From NCBI RefSeq assembly GCF_947495665.1, contig NZ_CANLZV010000002.1:124001-188000 (forward strand): 64,000 bases of DNA. The letters run 5' to 3'. The stretch comes from an uncultured Sunxiuqinia sp. GTDB taxonomy: Bacteria > Bacteroidota > Bacteroidia > Bacteroidales > Prolixibacteraceae. The position numbers and the translations under genes were made by a program. Numbering within the stretch: position 1 is the stretch's first letter; every line of letters begins with the position of its first letter. Of the stretch, positions 16,733 through 26,425 are shown in pieces. The notes below the pieces were generated by a model, which was not told where the DNA came from, ran no database searches, and saw only the letters and a program-made list of their open reading frames with translations.

Positions 16733-19324
16733 ATGAAGAAGCTATTATTAACACTGTTTGTAATAAGTCAATTTGGATACGTTTATGCTCAGGTACTCCA
16801 AACATCTTTTAACGAAGGGTGGTTTTTTAAAAAAGAGGGTGCTACTAAGGATTCTATCCAGGTTGCACTGCCGCACCATTGGAATGATGATGCCTATGTA
16901 AGCAAAAACTATTATCGTGGAGTAGGTGAATATTCCAAGCGTTTTGTTATCTCTGAAAATGCTGAAAAGACTCAGCAATATCTGTACTTTGAAGGAGTGA
17001 ACTCAAGAGTGGATGTAATAATAAATAACACCCATGTACTTACACACTCTGGCGGTTACACCGGGTTTTATGTACACCTTACACCACATTTAAAATACAA
17101 TTCATCGAACGATATTCGCTTAATCGTCGATAATACGAATGATAATTTGGCTCCGCTAAGTGGTGATTTTACCATATTTGGTGGAGTGTATCGTCCGGTT
17201 TGGCTCATTGAAAAGAATGACATTAGTTTTGAGCTGGATAGTCTTGGTGGAAAGGGACTGCTTTTTTCTATCGATGAGGTATCTGATAAACAGGCCAAAG
17301 GGGAGTTGCAATTATCCATTAATAATACATCGCGTAATGAGGAGTTTGTAACGGTTGAGGTTCAGGGGTTTGATCCTAAGAAGCAAGCCGTGTTTGATTT
17401 ATCAGTTCGGAAAAAAATAAAAAAGGGGAGTAACCAACTAAAGGTTACTTTACCTATGCTGAAGCGGCCCATGCTCTGGTCGCCCGAAAAACCAAATTTA
17501 TATACGCTTGATGTTGTATTAAAAGACAACAAAGGTAAAGTTCTTGATCAACTGAAAGAAACGATTGGTTGGCGTTGGTTCGAAATAGGAGCTGACAATG
17601 CGCTTTATTTAAATGGTAAGCGAATCAAGCTGATGGGAGCCAGTCGTCACCAGGACCGCGAAGGGTATGGCATTGCTTTGTCTGATGTACAGCATGCGGA
17701 TGATATAAAGGTATTGAAATCGATGGGCGCTAATTTTATCCGTTTAGCCCATTATCCGCAAGCAGAAGCAGTTCTTGATGCCTGTGATGAGTATGGCCTT
17801 TTGGTGTGGGAAGAAGTGCCTGTGGTTGATTTGGTTAATGATAATCAGGTGTTTTTCGATAATGCAGAACGACAACTACGAGAAATGGTACGCCAGCACT
17901 ATAATCATCCCTCGGTGGTTATGTGGGGCTATATGAACGAGGCAATTATACAGGTGCCTCACCGCATAAAAGATAATAGTGAACGCCAGGAACGTTATGC
18001 AGCAACCGTGCGATTGGCAAAGCATCTGGAAAGGGTTTGTAAATCGATAGATCCTAATCGCCTAACTGTTATGGCTTACCATGGAACGACATTATACAAT
18101 GAAATTGGTTTAGCCGGCATAGCTGATATTTCGGGTTGGAACCTCTACGATGGCTGGTATGGTGGCGGACTGGAAGGGTTTGAAACCTTTGTATCGAAAC
18201 AGCACCAGGAGTATCCAGAACGTCCATTGATCATCTCTGAGTTTGGTGCCGGATCAGACAAGCGTATACACACTTTAAAGCCTCGGAAGTTTGATTTTTC
18301 TATCGAGTATCAGCAATTGTTTATGGAGCATTATTGGCCGGTTATTCGCGATTCCGCTTATATAATGGGAGGAGCCATGTGGAATTTGGTGGACTTTAGT
18401 TCAGCCTTGCGCAACGAATCCATGCCACGCATCAACAATAAAGGGCTCATGTACGGCAACCGTGAGTTGAAGGATGTATTCTTCTACCAAAAAGCATTTT
18501 TAAGCGATAATACGCCTGTACTGCATTTGGCCACAAGAGACTGGCAGCAACGGATGCTACTCGATTCGGATAGCAAGCAGGCGATCAAAGTGTACAGTAA
18601 TCTTCAGGAAGTGGAGTTGCGAATCAATGACGTTAGTTTTGGTAAAAAAGAGACGAATAACTTCACTGCACAGTGGGAAGTAGAGCTCAACGAGGGAATT
18701 CATAAGCTTAGTGTACAAGGACTGTTTAATGGTGAAGAGGTCAACGATTTTACGACACTGGAGGTCAGCTATCTCCCAAGGCGTATTTCGGAAAATGGTA
18801 TTGTAGATATTAGCATCAATGCGGGTAGCGACGCCTACTTCCATGCCGATGGTTCAAGTTTGGTTTTTGTGCCAGACATGCCTTATGAGAAAGGAAGCTG
18901 GGGATATATAAATGGGGAGGCAATGAAGCGGGGGGACCGCCCTGGAACAACTGCTGAGATTAAAGGGTCTCCCGACGATCCGCTGTTTCAAACTCGCCGC
19001 GAGGGCGAAATGACTTACCAGTTTGATGTAGAGCCAGGTACTTACGAGTTGACGCTTGGCTTTGCCGATCTGAATTACTATGGTCAGCCGCTCGCTTACG
19101 ATTTAGGAAATAGCACGTCCAATGATCAACAAATTAGCGTGTTCAATATCGTTTTAAATGGGCAAGAGTTAGAACCCAACTTTTCACCAGCCCAAATTGT
19201 AGGAGGCAACCACGCGTTGCTCAAAACCTATGTAATAGCTACTGATCAGCCTTTTATAGAAGTGAATTTTACCCCTGTAAAGGGGCAACCATATGTTAAC
19301 AGCTTAAGAATTAGAGCTAAATAA
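16733..19324 (+). CDS. GH2 family glycosidase (beta-galactosidase-like) with C-terminal malectin-like domain
   Basis: A secreted 863-residue GH2 protein with sugar-binding, immunoglobulin-like and TIM-barrel domains in the usual order. The acid/base glutamate is Glu403 in MWGYMNEA and the nucleophile is Glu503 in LIISEFGAG. The C-terminal 170 residues resemble a malectin-like carbohydrate-binding domain (DISINAGSDAYF, YELTLGFADLNY). GH2 enzymes cleave beta-galactosides, beta-glucuronides or beta-mannosides; the specificity is open. It heads the operon with susC and susD, 18 bp upstream of susC. Confidence 0.93.
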   Translation: MKKLLLTLFVISQFGYVYAQVLQTSFNEGWFFKKEGATKDSIQVALPHHWNDDAYVSKNYYRGVGEYSKRFVISENAEKTQQYLYFEGVNSRVDVIINNTHVLTHSGGYTGFYVHLTPHLKYNSSNDIRLIVDNTNDNLAPLSGDFTIFGGVYRPVWLIEKNDISFELDSLGGKGLLFSIDEVSDKQAKGELQLSINNTSRNEEFVTVEVQGFDPKKQAVFDLSVRKKIKKGSNQLKVTLPMLKRPMLWSPEKPNLYTLDVVLKDNKGKVLDQLKETIGWRWFEIGADNALYLNGKRIKLMGASRHQDREGYGIALSDVQHADDIKVLKSMGANFIRLAHYPQAEAVLDACDEYGLLVWEEVPVVDLVNDNQVFFDNAERQLREMVRQHYNHPSVVMWGYMNEAIIQVPHRIKDNSERQERYAATVRLAKHLERVCKSIDPNRLTVMAYHGTTLYNEIGLAGIADISGWNLYDGWYGGGLEGFETFVSKQHQEYPERPLIISEFGAGSDKRIHTLKPRKFDFSIEYQQLFMEHYWPVIRDSAYIMGGAMWNLVDFSSALRNESMPRINNKGLMYGNRELKDVFFYQKAFLSDNTPVLHLATRDWQQRMLLDSDSKQAIKVYSNLQEVELRINDVSFGKKETNNFTAQWEVELNEGIHKLSVQGLFNGEEVNDFTTLEVSYLPRRISENGIVDISINAGSDAYFHADGSSLVFVPDMPYEKGSWGYINGEAMKRGDRPGTTAEIKGSPDDPLFQTRREGEMTYQFDVEPGTYELTLGFADLNYYGQPLAYDLGNSTSNDQQISVFNIVLNGQELEPNFSPAQIVGGNHALLKTYVIATDQPFIEVNFTPVKGQPYVNSLRIRAK

Positions 19325-19342
19325 CTTTAAAATCAATTTTCT

Positions 19343-22300
19343 ATGATTAATCGACTACTTATTTTTTTCCTGTTGGTCAGCAATATTGCGCTGGCACAGG
19401 ATGCTAAGAAGGTCTCGGGTGAAATTCGGGACAATCTTGGGTATGGACTGCCTGGTGCAACCATTCTGGTTAAAGGAACAATGAATGGAACCACATCGAA
19501 CATGGATGGTCAGTTCGAACTGGACAATGTACAATCTACTGATGTGTTGGTGTTTTCATTTATTGGATTAAAAACACAAGAGTTAGTTGTTGGTGAAAAA
19601 ACTTCTTTTGCCATTACGCTTGAGGATGAGACGAGTGACTTGGAAGAGGTTGTGGTAATAGGTTATGGTACAAGCAAATCGAAAGACTTAACCTCTCCAA
19701 TTGCAAGCATTTCAGGTGATGAGCTTACTTCCGTAGCAACATCATCACCAATGGGTGCAATTCAAGGTAAAGTGGCAGGTGTTACCATTGTTAACTCAGG
19801 TGCTCCGGGTGCCGGACCTTCAGTTACTATCCGTGGTGTTGGAACCCTTCAGGGAACTAACCCATTGTATGTTGTTGACGGAATGTTCTTGGACGACATT
19901 AACTTTTTGAGTCCGAATGATATCGAAAGTATGTCCGTACTAAAGGATGCATCAGCTGCCGCCATTTATGGTGTGCGTGCTGCTAACGGGGTGGTTTTAA
20001 TTACTACAAAAAGTGGTGTTAAGAACCGAAAAATGAATATTACCTATGATGGTTATTATGGTTTGCAATCTGTAACTCAGCGCCTGGAAATGGCTAACTC
20101 ATCGCAGTATGCAGACTTTATGCGTGCTTCAGGTGTACAGGGCTATATCAACCAGGTAGATGCTGCCATTGAGCGATATGGCGGTGAAAACGGCGTACCA
20201 TCTGTTTCTACCGATTGGTACGATGAGTTAATTCGAACGACCGCTCCTGTTCATAACCACAATGTATCGCTCACCGGTGGTAACGATAAGTCGGCTTATG
20301 CCTTTAGTTTAGGTTATTATGGTCAGGATGGAATAATGGATTCCGATGGCAACTATAACCGGATTAACTTAAGAGCAAAGGTGGATTATGACGTGTCCTC
20401 AAGTTTAAAGGTTGGTTTTGGTACCCTGTTAACTCAGGAGGATCGCATGATTGATACCAACCAAGCCTGGTTTCAGGCTTATGTGAGCAACCCAATGTTT
20501 CCGGTTTACGATGAATCGTTACCTGATGATGAGGGTTATCCGGTGAAGTTTGGTAACCCACATAACCTGGGCTACAGTACTTATTATAATAACCCGGTGG
20601 CAGTGGCTCACTATAATCGCGATAATGAGTCGGCTATTACGCGCTTTTTACCCAATATTTATGCTGAGCTAAGGCCTTGGGAAACGCGAGATATCGCTTT
20701 TCGATCGGCTTTTAACGCCGATTTTAGTTATGGAGCTGCTTCCCATTTTATTCCTGAGTACGCAGTTGGAAACAATGAGCAGACGATCAATGCATTGAGC
20801 AAAACAACCAACTGGAACTACGACTACATCTGGGATAATACAATTACAGCCAAAAACAATTGGGGCAAACACAATTTAACCTCCATGGTTGGTTTTTCTG
20901 TACGCGAAGAAAACTACCGTTGGATGAGAGGTACTGCTCAAGGCGTGATGAATGATGATTATTTAGATTCGGGTAATGAGGAAACAAGACGGGTATATGA
21001 TGGCGGTTCCCGTTTTAGAGGAATGTCTGCTTTTGCCCGTTTCTCATACGACTTCAATTATAGATACCTGCTTTCGTTAACGATGCGTGCTGATGGTTCA
21101 TCGAAGTATCAGGAGAAGTGGGGGTATTTCCCTTCAATTGGTGCAGGATGGGTCGTATCAGAAGAGAGCTTTGCAAGTGGATTAAAAAACTGGAAGTTTG
21201 ATTACCTTAAAGTAAGAGCATCATGGGGTATACTTGGTAACGACCGGGTTCCTTCCAATGATGGTTTTGCTTCAATTGCAACTGGTGGCCTGGGTGATTC
21301 TGGAATTTTTGACAGCGTCCTTGTTCCCGGAATGATCAACAACTCACGTTTTAGCTACCTGAAATGGGAAGAAGTAAACGAAACAAATATTGGTATCGAC
21401 ACAAAACTGTTTGACTCCCGTTTAAGTGTTGAAGCTGACTACTACCGGCGCGATACAAAAAATGCAGTCGTGAGTCCACGTGCAGCCTTTGGTAACCCTT
21501 CGGTTTTGCAGAATATTGGAACTATTCGCAACTCAGGTTTTGAAGCCATGATTAATTGGTCGGATAATATTGGAAAAGATTTCCGCTATTCTGTAGGTGC
21601 TAACATTACAACTATCAATAACGAGGTTGTTGATTTAAATGGTAACCCTTATATCGAAACGGGCTCTGCAGAATTTCCACAACGCCATGTGGTAGGGCAT
21701 GAAGTTTATTCATTCTACGGCTGGGAAGTTGCTGGAGTGTACCAAAATCAGGCTGAGATTGATGCCGATCCAATTGCAAAAGCCAATGGGTTAACTGCTG
21801 GCGATTTCAAATACGTAGACAGGAATGATGATGGTGTTATCGATGGGAATGACAGAACATTGTTAGGAAGTCCAAACCCTGACTTTACCTATGGCATCAA
21901 CATCTCAGCCGGATACAAAGGATTCAACTTATCGGCTACTTTCCAAGGTGTTCAGGGTGCTACCATATTCAACCGCCGACGCGCAGATATTAATAAGCAT
22001 GGAAGCAATAACCTGGATGCTAATTTAGTGGATGCGATTTGGACAGGCGAAGGTTCGACCAACAATACGCCTTCAGCAGCAGGTATGTTTAATCCATGGA
22101 ATACAGGAAGACTGAATAGCTTTTTCCTGGAAGATGGCTCATATTTCCGTATTCAGAATGTGCGCTTGTCTTATGATTTGCCAAAAGCATGGATGGAAAG
22201 CGCACATATTGGTGCAGCGCAAGTATTTGTGAATGCCGATCGTCCTTACACTTTCTTTTCCAGCAATGGATTTACGCCAGAAGTGCCAGGAGGTATCGAT

Positions 22301-22357
22301 CAGCAGGTATATCCAATACCGTCGGTTTTCACTGTAGGAGCGCGCGTAACATTTTAA
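19343..22357 (+). CDS. SusC-like TonB-dependent outer-membrane glycan transporter
   Basis: A 1004-residue outer-membrane receptor with a signal peptide, an N-terminal carboxypeptidase-regulatory-like domain (about residues 25-100), the SusC signature EVVVIGYGTSKSKDL, a plug domain (VTIRGVGTLQGTNPLYVVDG) and a long beta-barrel ending in an aromatic residue (RVTF). It imports oligosaccharides across the outer membrane using TonB energy. Its SusD partner follows 100 bp downstream, so this is the transporter of the locus. It is probably induced by the divergent sensor. Confidence 0.97.
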   Translation: MINRLLIFFLLVSNIALAQDAKKVSGEIRDNLGYGLPGATILVKGTMNGTTSNMDGQFELDNVQSTDVLVFSFIGLKTQELVVGEKTSFAITLEDETSDLEEVVVIGYGTSKSKDLTSPIASISGDELTSVATSSPMGAIQGKVAGVTIVNSGAPGAGPSVTIRGVGTLQGTNPLYVVDGMFLDDINFLSPNDIESMSVLKDASAAAIYGVRAANGVVLITTKSGVKNRKMNITYDGYYGLQSVTQRLEMANSSQYADFMRASGVQGYINQVDAAIERYGGENGVPSVSTDWYDELIRTTAPVHNHNVSLTGGNDKSAYAFSLGYYGQDGIMDSDGNYNRINLRAKVDYDVSSSLKVGFGTLLTQEDRMIDTNQAWFQAYVSNPMFPVYDESLPDDEGYPVKFGNPHNLGYSTYYNNPVAVAHYNRDNESAITRFLPNIYAELRPWETRDIAFRSAFNADFSYGAASHFIPEYAVGNNEQTINALSKTTNWNYDYIWDNTITAKNNWGKHNLTSMVGFSVREENYRWMRGTAQGVMNDDYLDSGNEETRRVYDGGSRFRGMSAFARFSYDFNYRYLLSLTMRADGSSKYQEKWGYFPSIGAGWVVSEESFASGLKNWKFDYLKVRASWGILGNDRVPSNDGFASIATGGLGDSGIFDSVLVPGMINNSRFSYLKWEEVNETNIGIDTKLFDSRLSVEADYYRRDTKNAVVSPRAAFGNPSVLQNIGTIRNSGFEAMINWSDNIGKDFRYSVGANITTINNEVVDLNGNPYIETGSAEFPQRHVVGHEVYSFYGWEVAGVYQNQAEIDADPIAKANGLTAGDFKYVDRNDDGVIDGNDRTLLGSPNPDFTYGINISAGYKGFNLSATFQGVQGATIFNRRRADINKHGSNNLDANLVDAIWTGEGSTNNTPSAAGMFNPWNTGRLNSFFLEDGSYFRIQNVRLSYDLPKAWMESAHIGAAQVFVNADRPYTFFSSNGFTPEVPGGIDQQVYPIPSVFTVGARVTF

Positions 22358-22457
22358 TTAATTTCCAATACTTAGCAGATGGCAAATGCTCGTTTTATTT
22401 TTGAGTAAATCTTGAGTTGGGCAGGCATAGGCTATACTGTTTTAGAAATAAACAATT

Positions 22458-23933
22458 ATGAAGTACATGAATAAATATATCGTATTATTATTGGGAGTAC
22501 TGATGTTAACTTCCTGCGAGGACTGGTTGCACATTGTTCAGGAAGGCACCATCCCAACAGAAGACATCGACTATACCGATTCTAGTCAAATGTATGCACC
22601 TGTATCTGGCGTATATGCGAATGCACGTCGCAAACTGGCTCAATGGGAAATATGGCCATTACTAAATGTGCGTAACGATGAGGTAACTAAAGGTGGTGGC
22701 TCTGTTGCCGACCAGGGTACTTATCTGGATATCGAGAACTTTAATTATGATGCAGTGAAAGGCTTCTGGGTCTTGAATAACACCTGGAATGCTTATTACC
22801 AGATCGTTATTGGAGCTTATAATAACATCGAATTATTGAATCGTTTTCGGGAGCACTTGACTACTGATGATCAATTAGTACTGGCCGATCAGTATGAGGC
22901 TGAGATCGTATTTCACCGCGCTTTAGCTTATTACATGATTTCGAACCTATGGGGTGATGTGCCTCTTATTGATGCGGAAGATGTAAACTTTGCTTTTCCT
23001 TACCGCAGCAGTCAGGCCAAAGTGCGTGCAGCGATTCACGAAGATTTGGACTTTTGCATTACCCACCTTCCCGAAAGTCAACCCGTAAATAAAGGGGCAG
23101 TTACCAAGTACACAGCAATGACATTAAAAGCTAAAGTCGCTTTGTTGGAAGGTAATTACGAGCTGGTGAAAACCTTGACTGATGAAATTATCGCTAATGG
23201 TGGATATCGCTTGTACGAAGATTACTACAATTTATTTAAGATTCCTGGAAAACTATGTTCAGAGTCAATTTATGAATTGCAGTTTACTGATTTTGGCAAT
23301 GGAAGCGGTGACCAGGTTTATGGAGGAGCTTGGTTCCAGCACCAGGGGCCACGTAATAATAAAGCACCTATTTCCGGATGGGGTTTTATGTTATTGGAGC
23401 CTGAATTTATTCAGTTTATGAAAGACAGAGGTGAGACAAAACGTTGGGATGTAGCAGTTCTGGAATCAGATGCTGTAACGCCAGCCGGAGATAATATCAA
23501 CTTATTTCAACCTGATTATATGGACATTAAAGCGCATTATAACGGTAAAGCCTATGTTCCTAAATCTCAAATCACCGAAGGACGGAACGATTATGGTTCG
23601 AACAACAACATTCGCATCTTGCGATATGCTGATGTGTTGCTGATGAATGCCGAAGCCAAAGTAAAAGTGGGGGGCGATGCAGCTACACCATTTAACGAGG
23701 TACGTTTGCGTGCTGGTTTAGAGCCAATCAGTAACCCGACTATTGAAGATATCCTTGATGAGCGTCGTGCGGAATTCTCAGTGGAGTGGGGCGAGCGTTT
23801 TAACGACCTGGTTCGCACCGGAAAAGCCGCTGATGTATTACCTGGTTTTGTTGCTGGTAAACACGAGTTTTTACCAATTCCAACCAGTCAGGAGGATTTG
23901 AACCCCAATTTGTTAGCTCCTGTTCAGGAATAA
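22458..23933 (+). CDS. SusD/RagB-like surface glycan-binding lipoprotein
   Basis: The 491-residue protein has a lipobox (LMLTSCEDW) and the helical TPR scaffold of SusD proteins: YNNIELLNRFREHL, EIVFHRALAYYMISNLWGDVPL and the C-terminal LDERRAEFSVEWGERFNDLVRTG. It sits over the SusC channel and binds glycan at the cell surface. Translation can start at 22458 or at the second methionine at 22467; the shorter form gives a more typical signal peptide. A terminator-like hairpin follows. Confidence 0.96.
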   Translation: MKYMNKYIVLLLGVLMLTSCEDWLHIVQEGTIPTEDIDYTDSSQMYAPVSGVYANARRKLAQWEIWPLLNVRNDEVTKGGGSVADQGTYLDIENFNYDAVKGFWVLNNTWNAYYQIVIGAYNNIELLNRFREHLTTDDQLVLADQYEAEIVFHRALAYYMISNLWGDVPLIDAEDVNFAFPYRSSQAKVRAAIHEDLDFCITHLPESQPVNKGAVTKYTAMTLKAKVALLEGNYELVKTLTDEIIANGGYRLYEDYYNLFKIPGKLCSESIYELQFTDFGNGSGDQVYGGAWFQHQGPRNNKAPISGWGFMLLEPEFIQFMKDRGETKRWDVAVLESDAVTPAGDNINLFQPDYMDIKAHYNGKAYVPKSQITEGRNDYGSNNNIRILRYADVLLMNAEAKVKVGGDAATPFNEVRLRAGLEPISNPTIEDILDERRAEFSVEWGERFNDLVRTGKAADVLPGFVAGKHEFLPIPTSQEDLNPNLLAPVQE

Positions 23934-23955
23934 TAATCAATCATTGTTAGTATAG

Positions 23956-23985
23956 GGTAGAGGGGGGTACTCCTCTACCTTTTTT
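23956..23985 (+). terminator. Intrinsic terminator or attenuator after susD
   Basis: An 8-bp stem (GGTAGAGG and CCTCTACC) is followed by six T. It separates susD from the GH3 gene 56 bp further on and may let the transporter be made in excess over the enzymes. Confidence 0.8.
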
Positions 23986-24040
23986 AATACCAAATTTTAA
24001 ATAAACGTTCGAGATAACATTAAACACAAATGAAGTCGCT

Positions 24041-26362
24041 ATGTTAAATAAAATTATCTATAAAGGAACTCTTGCTGTTTCACTTCTGGCAGTAGTAGCT
24101 TGCTCGCAGCCCAAAGAGTATAAAACGATGTGGAAAAGCTACAGTGGTGATCCGGTAATTGAGCATAAAGTGGATTCAGTACTGTCACTGATGACCCTTG
24201 ATGAGAAAATTGGCCAAATGAATCAGTATTCCGGAAACTTTGCGCCAACCGGAGAGGTAAGTGATAATAAATCAGGGGAGTACCTTAAAAAAGGGATGAT
24301 TGGTAGTACCTTCAATGTGTTTGGTGCCGACTATGTGCGAATGCTGCAGGAGCAGAACATGAAGCACTCGCGCTTGAAGATCCCGATGCTATTTGCAGCG
24401 GATGTAATACACGGATTGGAAACAACCTTTCCTATTCCTTTGGCAGAGGCCTGTTCCTGGGATTTGGAGTTGATGGAAGCAACGGCCCGGGCAGCAGCTG
24501 AAGAAGCTACTGCTTCAGGCGTAGCCTGGAACTTCGCGCCTATGATTGATATTGCGCGCGATCCTCGTTGGGGGCGCGTTATGGAAGGTGCCGGGGAAGA
24601 CGTTTATCTGGGGTCTTTAGTGGCTCAGGCCCGTGTAAGAGGTTTTCAGGGAATTGATAATTATACCGGGCTAGATAAAGGAAACACCATGATTGCTTGT
24701 GCCAAGCATTTTGTAGCTTATGGAGCTGCACAGGCAGGCCGCGATTATCACACCACGGATATCTCGGAGCACACATTGCATGAAACTTATTTCCCTCCTT
24801 TTCAAGCAGCCATCAACGAAGGCGTTGGTTCCTTTATGACCGCTTTTAACGATTTAAACGGCGTTCCATGCACCGGTAACAAATACTTATATACCGATAT
24901 TTTACGCAAGCAATGGGATTTTAAAGGGTTGGTTGTAACCGACTATACAGCAATCATGGAGCTGATTGCCCATGGGTACGCACAAGATTTGAAACATGGA
25001 GCAGAACTGAGCTTAAATGCCGGCATTGACATGGATATGATTAGCGAGGCCTTTGTTGGGTATTTGCGTGAATTAGTGGAAGAAGGCAAAGTTTCAGAGG
25101 CGCAGATTGATGTTGCCGTTGCCCGTATTTTGGAGATGAAATTTTTACTGGGACTGTTCGATGACCCTTATCGTTATTGCGATGCACAGCGCGAGAAAGA
25201 AGAAATAATGAGCCAAGACAAGCTGGAGTTAGCGCATAAAGCTGCTCAAGGATCCATTGTCCTGTTGAAGAATGAGAACAATGTTCTTCCATTAGATAAA
25301 AAGTCAGCTAAACGTGTTGCTTTGATCGGACCGTTTGTTGATGAGCGTGAAAGCCTGAATGGAGAATGGGCCATGAAAGGCGACCGCAAAAAATCGGTAA
25401 CCTTACGCGAAGGCTTAAATGCTAAATATGCTGGTTCCAACGTCAAATTTAACTATGCTGAAGGTACTAAATTGCCTTTACTCGATCGGAGAACACAAAA
25501 AATAACGCCTGTTAATAGTGCTGATAGAAGCGGTTTTGCCAAAGCTGTTCGAGTCGCTCGTAACAGCGATGTGATTTTGGTCGCAATGGGAGAAAACTTT
25601 CACTGGTCAGGAGAAGCAGCTAGTCGTACAGATATTACTTTACCCGGAAATCAGCGCGAACTGCTAAAAGAACTGAAAAAGACAGGTAAGCCAATTGTGC
25701 TGGTATTATTCAACGGACGTCCGTTGGATTTATCATGGGAAGCTGAAAATGTGGATGCTATTGTTGAAGCCTGGTTTCCTGGTATTATGGCCGGTCATGC
25801 CGTGGCGGATGTTATAGCGGGAGATTACAACCCATCAGCAAAATTGGTAATGACTTTCCCTCGTAACGTTGGTCAGATACCTATTTTCTACAATGCAAAA
25901 AATACGGGACGTCCATATAACTCAGAGCGTCCGGCAGATTATCGTTCATCATACATCGATGTGGAGAACACGCCATTGTATCCTTTTGGATATGGTTTAT
26001 CCTATACAAGTTTTGAGTACAGTAACTTGAAGTTGGATAAAGACTCCTTCTCTAAAGGAGGATCGATTAAGGCCTCCGTGGAAGTTGCCAATACGGGTAA
26101 TTTTGATGGAGAAGAAATTGTCCAGTTGTACATTCAGGATATCACAGCCTCGGTAACCCGTCCGGTTAAAGAGCTTAAAGATTTCCATAAAGTGGCCCTT
26201 AAAAAAGGCGAACGGAAAACCATTGAGTTTACCATCGATGAAAAGACCATTGAGTTCCTCGGTTTAGATCTTAAGCCGATTGCTGAATCCGGTGATTTTA
26301 ATCTGTGGATTGGGGCAAGCTCAGCTGACGAATCAAATCATGCAAACTTCAAATACAATTAA
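24041..26362 (+). CDS. GH3 family glycosidase (BglX-like), predicted lipoprotein
   Basis: A 773-residue GH3 enzyme with a lipobox (VVACSQ), the N-terminal MTLDEKIGQM motif, the TIM-barrel nucleophile Asp301 in LVVTDYTA, a second alpha/beta domain with the acid/base-region GEAASRTDITLP, and a C-terminal fibronectin-III-like domain. This is the layout of periplasmic BglX-type beta-glucosidases and beta-xylosidases. The exact sugar is uncertain. It is expressed after the susD terminator and is itself closed by a strong terminator. Confidence 0.94.
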   Translation: MLNKIIYKGTLAVSLLAVVACSQPKEYKTMWKSYSGDPVIEHKVDSVLSLMTLDEKIGQMNQYSGNFAPTGEVSDNKSGEYLKKGMIGSTFNVFGADYVRMLQEQNMKHSRLKIPMLFAADVIHGLETTFPIPLAEACSWDLELMEATARAAAEEATASGVAWNFAPMIDIARDPRWGRVMEGAGEDVYLGSLVAQARVRGFQGIDNYTGLDKGNTMIACAKHFVAYGAAQAGRDYHTTDISEHTLHETYFPPFQAAINEGVGSFMTAFNDLNGVPCTGNKYLYTDILRKQWDFKGLVVTDYTAIMELIAHGYAQDLKHGAELSLNAGIDMDMISEAFVGYLRELVEEGKVSEAQIDVAVARILEMKFLLGLFDDPYRYCDAQREKEEIMSQDKLELAHKAAQGSIVLLKNENNVLPLDKKSAKRVALIGPFVDERESLNGEWAMKGDRKKSVTLREGLNAKYAGSNVKFNYAEGTKLPLLDRRTQKITPVNSADRSGFAKAVRVARNSDVILVAMGENFHWSGEAASRTDITLPGNQRELLKELKKTGKPIVLVLFNGRPLDLSWEAENVDAIVEAWFPGIMAGHAVADVIAGDYNPSAKLVMTFPRNVGQIPIFYNAKNTGRPYNSERPADYRSSYIDVENTPLYPFGYGLSYTSFEYSNLKLDKDSFSKGGSIKASVEVANTGNFDGEEIVQLYIQDITASVTRPVKELKDFHKVALKKGERKTIEFTIDEKTIEFLGLDLKPIAESGDFNLWIGASSADESNHANFKYN

Positions 26363-26369
26363 TTGAGGG

Positions 26370-26392
26370 AAGCCCCGCAAGGGGCTTTTTTT
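26370..26392 (+). terminator. Intrinsic terminator after GH3 gene
   Basis: A GC-rich 7-bp stem (AAGCCCC and GGGGCTT) with a 4-nt loop is followed by seven T. It ends the GH3 unit before the next sulfatase gene. Confidence 0.92.
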
Positions 26393-26425
26393 ATATAAGA
26401 TATTACCACGTAAAGCAAAAACATT

